From Zoogloea oleivorans (GTDB lineage Bacteria; Pseudomonadota; Gammaproteobacteria; Burkholderiales; Rhodocyclaceae): DNA of 42,911 nucleotides. How positions within the stretch are numbered: position 1 is the stretch's first letter; every line of letters starts with the position of its first letter. The translations under genes and the position numbers were made by a program. This document shows, in pieces, positions 1-9,600 of the stretch. Under the pieces are notes generated by a model, which saw nothing but the letters and a program-made list of their open reading frames with translations, was not told the DNA's origin and searched no databases. Location: the NCBI RefSeq assembly GCF_008107625.1, contig NZ_SDKK01000009.1, positions 1-42,911 of the forward strand, in the 5' to 3' direction.

Positions 1-102
1 TGAAACGCCAGCACTGCGACCCTCTGCAGCACCGCTGAAACACCACCACTTCACCACCCCGTCCGCGTTTCGTTTCCGGCAACGCTGCAACGAAGAGGCC
101 GC

Positions 103-130
103 ATTATATATAACAATCAAACTCCGTCAA
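103..130 (-). promoter_or_regulatory. Sigma-70-type promoter reading leftwards out of the window
   Basis: On the minus strand a TTGACG -35 hexamer (bases 125-130) is followed after 16 bp by a perfect TATAAT -10 hexamer (bases 103-108). The surrounding stretch is AT-rich, unlike the rest of the window. Transcription would start near base 96 and run out of the left edge, so the driven gene is not visible. It lies just downstream of the last gene of the giant-protein operon and may give the next gene its own promoter. No other gene is seen in bases 1-154. Confidence 0.6.
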
Positions 131-154
131 CATCATTGCGAAAATAAATTGCGA

Positions 155-2257
155 CTAGAACCCGAACTCCCGCCACATCACACTCGCAACACTGCGCAGG
201 AAGCGCAGCCCCGGCGCCTCCCAGTTGCCGGCAATGGTTACTTTGCCCCGCCAGCTGTGCTGCCTGGAACTTCCCTCCGAGTGGATTTTGAGCGACACCC
301 TGTAAACCGTTCTCTCTGGATGCAAGACTCCATTCTTCTCCCGAACCTGTATGTGCCCTCCAAACAGGGTGGCCAGTTCCGGTTCAGTCAAGGTACGGGA
401 GGCATCCCGGTCGATGCCTGTTACTTCCAGCCGCACTGTGGGGCCCTCTAGACTGTCACTGATGAAGAGGGCTCGATCCCCGACGGCAATACGCTGGATA
501 TCCTCGCCGTCCACATAGGTAACAACCTGCCGGGGGCCTTTGCTGATCAGTCGGCCCAGCACTTCGTGGTTACCCACCCAGTCGCCGACCTGGATATCCG
601 GATTCAGGTCCCTCAGGACACCCTCATAAGGCGCAGTCGGTGCATAGCGGGCCGTATCTGCAGAGATGGTGCTTTCCTCGGCCTGTGCAGTGAGCAACTG
701 TTCATTCAGCACCTGCCAGTCCTTGCGCGTTTCCGGGTCGAATCCGGCAGAGGCGGATTGCAGGGAGAGTCGCTCCCGACGCGCTTCGCTCTGGTCACTG
801 CGGGCCTGCAGATTCGGCGAGCTCATTTCCAGAAGCACGGCACCGGAAGCCACGGCAACACCGTTGGCAACCGGCAGCGTGGCGATCCGGGCGTGCTCAG
901 GGGCGTAGATCACGAATTGATCCCGGGGCTGCAACAGGCCACTGGTGGTGATCCGTGTGGGCCAGGGCACGACGAACAGGGTGAAGAGCAAAGCCCCCAT
1001 CCAGGCGCTGTGGCGGGCACGACGACTCTGTCGAATGGCGGGCCAGCGATCCCGCCAGGCCCTGATTTCGGTCCAGATGGGCAAGAACACAAACCAGACG
1101 ATCTCGACCAGAAACAGCCCAATTCCCACGGCCTTGATGAAGAACTGGTAAACCAGCACCGCAATGCCCAAAAACAGGGTCAGACGATAGAGCCAGGTTG
1201 CCCACGCAAACAAGATGAGCCACCGCTGCTTGCGCTTCGGGAAATGCTCCGGAGCGGGCTCGCCCAGCGCGAAGAGCCTCTCCCGCAAATCCCACCGTGC
1301 GATGGCAAAGGCCCGGGCATGCAGGTTGGGGAGTTGAAAATAATCTGCAACGAGAAAATAGCCGTCAAAACGCATGAAGGGGCTGGCGTTGATGACGATG
1401 GTGGAAACCCAGGTGGTGGTCGATAGCAAGAATGCGATGGACTTGGGCCCGCCGTCCGGAAGCCAGGCCCAGGCCAGAGTGGCCCAGATGGCGATGGTCA
1501 GTTCCGTGACAATCCCGGCGGCTGCCACATGCAGTCGCTGATCGCGGCGAGTCAGCTTCCAGACTTCGTTGGTGTCCGTGTAGGCCACCGGCCACAGTAC
1601 GAGAAAGGCCAGACCCATGGTGGGAACCCGGCAGCCATAGCGTTTTGCCGTGACGCCATGCCCCAACTCATGCAGCGTTTTGACGCCGGCGATCGTCAGG
1701 CCATAGGCCACCACGCCTTCCCAGCTCAGCATATCCACCAGGGTTGCCGAAAACGGCTCCCATTCCCGATAGACACTGACCACACCGGCGACTGCAGCCA
1801 TCAGGGTCAGATGCAGGAAGGTCCGGCTGAAGAAGAAATCCAGGTGTGTGTGCCAGCGGGACAGCCAGCGATCCGGCTTGATCAGCGGTATCCGGAAAAA
1901 CAGATAGTTGTGCAACAGCCAGCGGGTCGTGCTGCCGCGCCGTAGTTTGAGCATCTCGGCCAGTTGTGCCGCACAACCGGGGGCCGTCTGCAGAAGCTGG
2001 TTTGCTTGCAGGAACTGCAGCATCCCGCCGACATCTTCCAGAGTAATGTGGAGGGTCGTTTCCTGGGTAACGGCATCAACGATGCGCAAGGGGTCATCCA
2101 GGCGCCAGTGGCTCAGGATTTCAAAGCTGGGCCAGTCCAACTGATAGAAGAGGTTGCGTACCGGATCATGGAGTGTCCAGGTCGGCTGTCCATCGGGCAG
2201 CCGGGGCCCGGGCAACAACGCAATCTCTTCTCGAAGCGGGGGAAGGTACTGGTTCAT
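155..2257 (-). CDS. PqqD-like / M50 metalloprotease / HlyD-like fusion membrane protein
   Basis: A 700-residue polytopic membrane protein. Residues about 5-92 resemble a PqqD-like (RRE) peptide-binding domain. Residues about 145-430 contain several hydrophobic segments with HELGH (H196, E197, H200), the zinc motif of M50 site-2 proteases, and a downstream FDGY (D298) that fits the third zinc ligand. Residues about 435-700, after a final membrane segment, look like a periplasmic HlyD/biotin-lipoyl-type adaptor. The ATG at 2257 is preferred: it shares its A with the upstream stop (TGATG), whereas an in-frame TTG lies one codon earlier. It is the last gene of the giant-protein operon, in the place where a type I system would have its ABC exporter; no Walker motifs are present. 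The family is known as 'site-2 protease/HlyD' proteins. Binding or cleavage of the giant protein is inference. Confidence 0.85.
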   Translation of the reverse strand: MNQYLPPLREEIALLPGPRLPDGQPTWTLHDPVRNLFYQLDWPSFEILSHWRLDDPLRIVDAVTQETTLHITLEDVGGMLQFLQANQLLQTAPGCAAQLAEMLKLRRGSTTRWLLHNYLFFRIPLIKPDRWLSRWHTHLDFFFSRTFLHLTLMAAVAGVVSVYREWEPFSATLVDMLSWEGVVAYGLTIAGVKTLHELGHGVTAKRYGCRVPTMGLAFLVLWPVAYTDTNEVWKLTRRDQRLHVAAAGIVTELTIAIWATLAWAWLPDGGPKSIAFLLSTTTWVSTIVINASPFMRFDGYFLVADYFQLPNLHARAFAIARWDLRERLFALGEPAPEHFPKRKQRWLILFAWATWLYRLTLFLGIAVLVYQFFIKAVGIGLFLVEIVWFVFLPIWTEIRAWRDRWPAIRQSRRARHSAWMGALLFTLFVVPWPTRITTSGLLQPRDQFVIYAPEHARIATLPVANGVAVASGAVLLEMSSPNLQARSDQSEARRERLSLQSASAGFDPETRKDWQVLNEQLLTAQAEESTISADTARYAPTAPYEGVLRDLNPDIQVGDWVGNHEVLGRLISKGPRQVVTYVDGEDIQRIAVGDRALFISDSLEGPTVRLEVTGIDRDASRTLTEPELATLFGGHIQVREKNGVLHPERTVYRVSLKIHSEGSSRQHSWRGKVTIAGNWEAPGLRFLRSVASVMWREFGF

Positions 2258-3636
2258 CAAATCGCCAGGAATTGCCGAATGCTGGCGAGGGGACGGCGCA
2301 GAACCCAGTAGCCGAGTGGCGCCCAGTCCCCGTGGAACTTGGCGGTGCCCTTCAGACCGATGCGCGGCCCGGCGGCGGTATCCCCCAATCTCGCCCGGGC
2401 CCGATAGGCGTAACTGCCATCGGGACGCGGCACAGCCTCATGGCTGATATAGCGCAGCTGACCGGAGACCGCCGAAAAGGGGCTCGCAGCCAGATACAGA
2501 CTGACAACGGCACCATCGTCCAGCGGAATGGCGTCGCCGATCGAGAGCCAGGCTTCAATCTCGACCTCGTTGGGATGGGCGATCCGCATGACCCGTTCTC
2601 CGGTCTGGACGGGACGACCGATCCATTCGGAAGGATCATCGAAGATAACCACGCCATCCTGGGGGGCCAGGACTTTGGAACGTTCAAACTGGCTGCCGAG
2701 AAATTCAGCCTCAGCCCGCTTCTCACCGATCTTGCCGATCAAGCCGGCCAGCTGCCCCTTCGACTTGGCGTCCGAAACCGCCATCTGGGCAAGCTGCCGG
2801 TATTCGACCTCTGCCGTCTCCAGGGTTTGTCGGGCTACCTGCAGGCGGCTGCCCATAGGCGCCTCATCGAAGCTGAAAAGGATTTGCCCGGCCTTCACCG
2901 TCTCATTCGGCTGCACATGGAACTGCCCTATCACGCCATCCATCGGCGCGCGAATCACCGCGGGATTGGCAGGAACCAGCTCTCCCGGAGCCAGAACCGT
3001 CAGGCGCACCGGAAACATGAGCAGCAGAAGTATTCCCAGGCCGATCCGACTCGAACGGCGCTGCCACCATTTGCCTTGCGAAGAGCGGCCCGCCCCTTTC
3101 TCGCCCATCAGCGAAAAGGACCAGCCCGACGGCTTGACGCGGGCCAGCCAGGCATGGCGCCAGCTATCCAGCCATTCCCCCAGCAAGATCAGGCTGTCAT
3201 CGCCGAAATGGATCTCCCCGGCAAGCAGCAACCCCCCCGGGCAGCTACCCGGGTGCTCGGCGCTGACCGCGATGGGTATCCACAGGGCCTCGGCAGGGAA
3301 CCATTCCGACCATTCGGCCGCCACTTCCGGGCTCAGATCAGCCGGGCCAACCCGACGGGACGACAGGATTTCGCTCCTGGACAGCTCCCGGCAGACCCGG
3401 CTCAGCCATTGCGCATAGGGCGCATTCTCTTCGGGTTGCAGTACGCCTGACAGGGTCCTCACGCCGCCCTGCTCGAACCACAGGACAGACTGCCGGTAGG
3501 GCACCAGCAGGCGCGTGTCGTTGACCAGCAGAAAAGCCAGCTCATCAAGCCCGGCCGCCGCGCGGGCGCGGTGACCGAGATCAATGAGACTGAGGAGTGG
3601 ATTGGCCGATTCAGGTGAGGTATCGATGATGCTCAT
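2257..3636 (-). CDS. Membrane adaptor (HlyD family) with cytoplasmic GAF-like N-terminus
   Basis: A 459-residue protein. Residues about 15-160 look like a GAF-type domain (weak, by pattern only). A basic stretch is followed by one membrane segment at about 197-215. Residues about 216-440 are a HlyD-like adaptor: a lipoyl-type half motif (APMDGVI), a helical hairpin of about 60 residues, a second half motif (APQDGVV) and a beta-barrel. Its ATG overlaps the stop of the giant-protein gene by 4 nt (ATGA), and its stop overlaps the next start, so the three genes are translationally coupled. HlyD proteins bridge an inner-membrane exporter and an outer-membrane channel. With no ABC or RND pump in the operon, the likely partner is the M50 fusion protein (inference). 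The cytoplasmic N-terminus could sense a signal or bind substrate. Confidence 0.82.
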   Translation of the reverse strand: MSIIDTSPESANPLLSLIDLGHRARAAAGLDELAFLLVNDTRLLVPYRQSVLWFEQGGVRTLSGVLQPEENAPYAQWLSRVCRELSRSEILSSRRVGPADLSPEVAAEWSEWFPAEALWIPIAVSAEHPGSCPGGLLLAGEIHFGDDSLILLGEWLDSWRHAWLARVKPSGWSFSLMGEKGAGRSSQGKWWQRRSSRIGLGILLLLMFPVRLTVLAPGELVPANPAVIRAPMDGVIGQFHVQPNETVKAGQILFSFDEAPMGSRLQVARQTLETAEVEYRQLAQMAVSDAKSKGQLAGLIGKIGEKRAEAEFLGSQFERSKVLAPQDGVVIFDDPSEWIGRPVQTGERVMRIAHPNEVEIEAWLSIGDAIPLDDGAVVSLYLAASPFSAVSGQLRYISHEAVPRPDGSYAYRARARLGDTAAGPRIGLKGTAKFHGDWAPLGYWVLRRPLASIRQFLAI

Positions 3637-6600
3637 GCCTGATTGCGTAGAGCCGCCTGGGCGCCACGGGACAAGGCGGCCAGCCGTTCGGATACACCCA
3701 GGGGACGGCTAGCCATGCGCAACTGCTCGCTCAGACCTGCCCGTCCGGCAGGAACCTGGAGAGTCTGGCTTTGGACGTCCCGCTTGCCCACCACGATCCG
3801 GAAGGTGGTGACCGCTTGCCGGCCTTCGCTGTCGCGCGCCGTCACCTTGATGAACAGTTCCCCCTCAAATCCCGGTGGCGCCTGCACGTCGATCTTGCCG
3901 GTGCGCGGATCAAAGGACACCCAACTGGGCAAAGGCTGACCATCCACCTGACTGATACCGACCTGCACGGTGGCATTCGGGTTGGTGTGCGTGAAGGCAT
4001 CGACGGGAATGATGATTTGCACCTGGCGGGCATCTCCCAGAACCTGGTTCGTCATGCCGCGGCCAACCAGAAGGGCATCCGGTGACCCGGGAAGATGGGG
4101 GGCCACAATGACCTGAAAACCACCGGGAATGACCGCCTGGGTCAGCCCTCCGGCCACAGTGGTCGACGATTCCGAGCGGGCGCTGAAGCGTTCCACCACG
4201 GGGACGGGAGTCGTCACGGACGGGATCGGGGTCGGGGCCTGCACGTCTCGGGCTCCACCTGCGGGCAAACCGAGGATCGACGCCGGGGGCAGGAATTCCG
4301 CCACAGGGGCCAGTATCTGCGGCGGATTACTCACGGGTGCCGGGGCGGATTCGGGCGGTACTGATGGTTTGGGCTGCACCTCCGGCTGAACGGGGAGCGG
4401 CACGCCAGTCACCACTGACGTTGCTTCACTCACCCCCCTTTCCGGCGTGCCATAGCCATCGACATACACGGCTACAACCCGCAACGCCTTGCCCACCAAT
4501 GTCGAATCGATTTGCAGTTGTGCACCGGTGGCACCGGGAATTGCAATCCAGCCTTCCTCGGCATCAGAGACTTGCCACTGGTAGGAAACCGGTCCCAGAC
4601 CATCGGCGTCGGCCAGTGTATCGCTGGCCATGAGGGTCGCGCCCTGAGTCGCAATACCGCTGATGATCACGCTGCCAGCGGGAGCATCGTTGACGTTAGC
4701 TACAGCACCGGTGGTGGCGGACGTCACGCTCTCCGGCGTGCCTTGTGCGTCGGTATAGCTGGCCGTGACGGCAATTGTCTTGCCGATCAGAGCAGGGCTC
4801 ACCACCAGGCTGACACCCGTGCCAAGCGTATTGCCGTCACCGTCCTTCCACGTGTAGGTGATAGCGCCCAGGCCATCCGCATCGGTCAGGGTGTCGCTGA
4901 CCGCAAGGGTCTCGCCTTCGGCGGCAGTACCGACGATCGTTACGCTGCCGACAGGGGCCTCGTTGACGTTAGCCACGGCAGCGGTGGCAGCGGACGTCAC
5001 GCTCTCCGGCGTGCCTTGTGCGTCGGTATAGCTGGCCGTGACGGTAATCGTCTTGCCGATCAGTGAAGGGCTCACCGCCAGACTGACGCCCGTGCCAAGC
5101 GTATTGCCGTCACCGTCCTTCCACGTGTAGGTGATAGCGCCCAGGCCATCCGCATCGGTCAGGGTGTCGCTGACCGCAAGGGTCTCGCCTTCGGCGGCAG
5201 TACCGACGATCGTCACGCTACCGACAGGGACATCGTTGCCGGCCGTCACGCGGACGTCGGCCCCATCAGTAGCGGTAGAGAAGGCCGTGGTGCCGCCATT
5301 GATTGTCGTGTCGGCGCTACCACCATTGCTGCCATTGCTCTGGTCCCAGGCACGGAAGCTGATGACATCGGTGAGAAGGCCGCTCACATCGGCATTCGGC
5401 TGAAAATAGATCAGCGCGGTATCGGCCAGCAACAGGGCGCTGCCCGCCGACACGACGGGAGCCGCACGCCAGGTGGCACCGCCGTCGATGGAGTAATGAA
5501 GCGTCCCCTGGGCGCTGACAGCGCTGATCGCAATGCCCACGTGGGCGTCGCCATCGGTCACACCACCGACCAGCGAAGAGACGAGGGTCGCCCCCTGCCC
5601 CACACCGAGGGTCACACCGTTCCCCGGGGCTGCCGCATCTTCCGGCATCGCCGTCAGGCTCAGCAGCGTGTCGGCCAGCACCGGTGCGTTGTTGGCGCGG
5701 GTCAGCACAAGATCGTTACCGGTACTGCCGGCATAGCTGATCGTGACGGGATGCCCGTCAATCGTGGCAGTGAAGCCCTCGGCGAGACCGTTGAAACTGC
5801 CGCTGACAGCATCAAGGCCATCATTGTCGATGAGGATGAAGCTGTCGCCGCTGATCGGCGTATAGCCGCCACCCAGCGTGGCCGCCAGGGTAGAGCCATC
5901 GCCGAGCATGTTGATGTCCACTGCCCCGGTTACGGCAATCTGGTCGTAGTCCGTCCCTGCAGTGGTGCCGTTGATCTCCATGGACAGGCCGCCCTCGGCG
6001 ACGGTGAGGCCGCCACCCAGGGTGATCCTGCCGGGGCCGCTAATGCCAGGAGCCAGGGTGCCACCGGCCTGAACGGTCACTGCCCCGGCCACCGTGCCCG
6101 TGCCGGCCAGCGTGGCGCCCGAGGACACACCAAGACTTGAGGTGGCAGATAACACGCCGGTAACGGACAAGGTTCCGGCCGACACACTCGTGACACCGCT
6201 GTAAGTGCTGTTGCCCGACAGGGTCAGCGTCCCGCTGCCGGCCTTGGTCACCCCACCGGTACCACCAATCACCCCCGAAAACTCGGTGGAGCTACTGTTA
6301 CCGCCGGCCGTCAGCGTATTGGCTCCGAGAGCCAGCGTACCCGCTCCGGCCAGCGAGCCGATGGCCTCGGCCTGCGACAACGTGAGCGTTGCGCCGGCAG
6401 CGACCGTGACGGCGGTCGTGTCGGCCACAGCCCCGCCACTCCGATTCAGCGTCAGCCCGCCCGCCGAGACGATGGTGGCACCGGTATAGGTATTGTTCCC
6501 GGTGAGGGTCAGCGTACCGCTACCGGCTTTGGTCAGACCACTGTTGGCGCCGGAGATGACACCCGAGAAGATGGTCGAGGTGTTGTCAACCCCGGTCGTC

Positions 6601-9600
6601 AGCCGATAGTTTCCCAACGCAACGCTGCCGGCACCGCTCAGTGAGCCGATGGTTTCGCCCCCTCCGCCCAGGGTCAGGGTGGTTCCGCTGGATACCGTCA
6701 CCGCGCTTGTGTCGCCGATGCTGGCGCCGCCGATCACGCTCAGATTGCCGGCCGACAGGTTGATGGCGCCGGAATGGGTGTTGGTCCCGGACAGCGTCAG
6801 TGTCCCGTCCCCCGCCTTGCTCAGCGCCCCCGTCCCCGACAACACGCCCGACAAGGTGACGGCGCTGCCGTTGAAGATCGTGGCGTCGTCGGCGATCGCG
6901 ATGGCGTTGGAAACCGTCACGCCGCTGCCGGTGATCGTCAACATACTGCCGCCTGCCAGCGTCGCCGTACCGGTTCCCAGGTTGCTGCCGCTGCTGATCG
7001 ATACACCGTTGGCGCCACGGATGTCCGTGCCACCAGAATAGGTGTTGGCCCCCGACAGGGTCAGGTTGCCACCATTGATCTTGGTCAGCGCCCCGACGCC
7101 GGAAATCACACCGGACAGCGTCAGGGTCTGGCTGACGTTATTGACGTTGATCGTGCCGCCGCCAACGCCCAGCACGATGGCGTTGTCCATGGTGAAAGTG
7201 CTCCCGCCATTCTCCAAAGCACCGCTGTCCAGCGTGATGGCGCCGCCGACCATTCGCGAATCGGAACTTGCCTTCACCGTCCCACCCGTGACCGTCAAAG
7301 TCGCAGCTGCGCCGGAGTTGTTCGTATTGTCCAGCGTCAGGTTGCCGGCACCGGCCTTGGTCAGCGCAGACGAACCGGAAATCTGTCCCGCCAGGGTGAC
7401 TGCGCTGGCGTTGGTGATGCGGGAGTCGGCCGACAGCGCAATAGCGTTGTCGATGGTGACGCCGCTGCCGGTGATCGTCAGGTCGCCGCCATTCAGCGTC
7501 ACGGCCCCGCTGCCGAGATTGCCGTCGGCGGCGATACTCAATGTGCCGGCGGTCACCGAGGTGTTTCCCGTGTAGGTGTTGGCACCCGACAGGGTCAGCG
7601 TACCCAGCCCGCTCTTGCTCAGGCTGCCGGCTCCGGCAAGCTCGCTGCCGATGGTTGCCGTGTTGCCGCTGCCGTTAGTGACATTCAGATCACCACCCAC
7701 GATGAGGGTGCTGCCGGCAATGCTTAATCCATTGGCCCCACCAAGGTTCAGGATATCGCCGCTGCCCACTGTGGCAGTGCTGCCCAGCGTAATGGTGGCG
7801 TTGTCACTCAGCACCACACTGACGGTGTCGGCGCCCCCCTGCGCAGCGCCGCGCACCAGGGCTTCCCGCAGCGAGAAGCCGTCAGCCGCATCGTTGCCGC
7901 TGTCGTCGTTGCTCTGATCGACGACGATCGTCGAACTGGTAACGGTGACGTCGGCATGAGTGGTGCTGCTCCCGTCGCTCAGGGCAAAGCGGATCGTCGC
8001 ATCGCCATAGGGCGTGTCGTTGCGATACAGGATGCCCTGCATCACCGACTGCACCAGTGCCTGGGTGGCGTCGGCACCTCCGTTGGCAAAGCTGATGGTC
8101 AGGGTGCCACCCGTGTTCGTGAAGGTGGCAAAAGTCTGCCCGCCCGCTTGCAGGTTCGCGCCACTGACCGTGAAACCGGATGCACTGAAGCTGAACAGAT
8201 CGTTGGCGGACGCATCCGCGCTGCCATCGGTAACGCGACTCACCGTCAAGGTCGCGCCGTTCCAGTTGGTCGCGTCGTTTTCCGTGTCAGTGACGGAAAG
8301 GGCCGTACCGCCATCCAGCGCCACCGTGTTGCCAACCCCCGCCCAGGCGACACTGTCGCCGGACAGAGCGGTGATGACCGGCGGCGCATTGGCGCCCGCC
8401 ACGGTAATGCCGTTGCCGGTCAGGTCGGCGACGGTCACCGCCGCATCGGCCCCGGTGGCCCAGTCCTCTGCAGCCTCCAGGTTGTAGGTGACGCTGCCGG
8501 TCGAGCTGGTGCCGTTGTTGGTCAGCCGGGTAGCGACAGCCGCCCTGTCTGTCACGCCCAGCGTTACCGTGAAGCTGGTGGAGCTGGTGATCTCGACATT
8601 GGAGGTGTCGCCGGTCAGCGTGTAAGCCGTGCTGTCGCCGCTGAGTGTGAGCTTGGTGACGTCGATATCGTTGGGGCTACCGGACTTGATCACGAAGTCC
8701 GTGCCGGTCACCACCAGCACGCCGGTGACTGCGTTGTAGGTGGCGGACGTAATGGTCGGAACCGCCACGTTGCTGGCAGTGATACCGTTACCGCTTGCAT
8801 CGACGTCGGTGACACCCGCAGCGGCACCTGCAGCCCAATCCTCCGCAGCGGCCAGGTTGTAGGTCGTCGCACCGGTCGAGCTGGTCCCGTTTTTGTTGAT
8901 GATCTGGTTGATCGCCGCCCTGTCGGTGGCACTCAAGGTCAGGCTGAAGGCCGTGCCGGAAGTGATTTCCACATTGGCGGTATCCGTCAGCGTGTAGGTC
9001 GATCCGCCTTCGCCGGTGAAGGTGAGTTTATTGGCGACGATGTCGTTGGTGGCACCGCTCAGCTTCAGAAAGCCGGTGCCGGTCACGGCCAGTACGCCGG
9101 TGCTGGCGTTGTAGGTCGATGAGGTGATCGCCGGAACTGCCACATTGCTGGTGGTGATGCCATTGCCGGTGGCATCGGCAATACTGGTGTTGCCGATAAC
9201 GGTGTTCCAGTCATCGGCGACGGCGAGGTTATACGTCGTGCCGCCCGTCGTGGAGGTGCCGTTCTTGTTCAGCATCTGGTTGATCGCCGCCTTGTCGGTA
9301 GCGCTCAACGTCAGGGTAAAACCGGTGCCGGAACTAATCTCGACATTCGCGGTGTTGGTCAGCGTATGAGTTGCACCGCCTTCGCCGGTCAGCGTGAATT
9401 TATTGGCGGTAATATCGTTGGCCGCCCCGCTGGCCGCCACCAGATTGGTGCCGGTCACCACCAGAGACCCCGTGCTGGCATCGTAGGTGGAAGATGTAAT
9501 GGTCGGTGTCTGTACATTGCTGACGGTAACGCCATTGCCCGTCAGGTCGGCGCTCCCGGCGGTGGCCGGATTCCAGTCGGCAGCCGCCGCAATATTGAAA

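Noticed and set aside
2173-3450. Open frame of 425 codons on the plus strand across the GAF/HlyD gene
   Set aside because: No domain pattern, and it runs against a coupled operon with convincing proteins.
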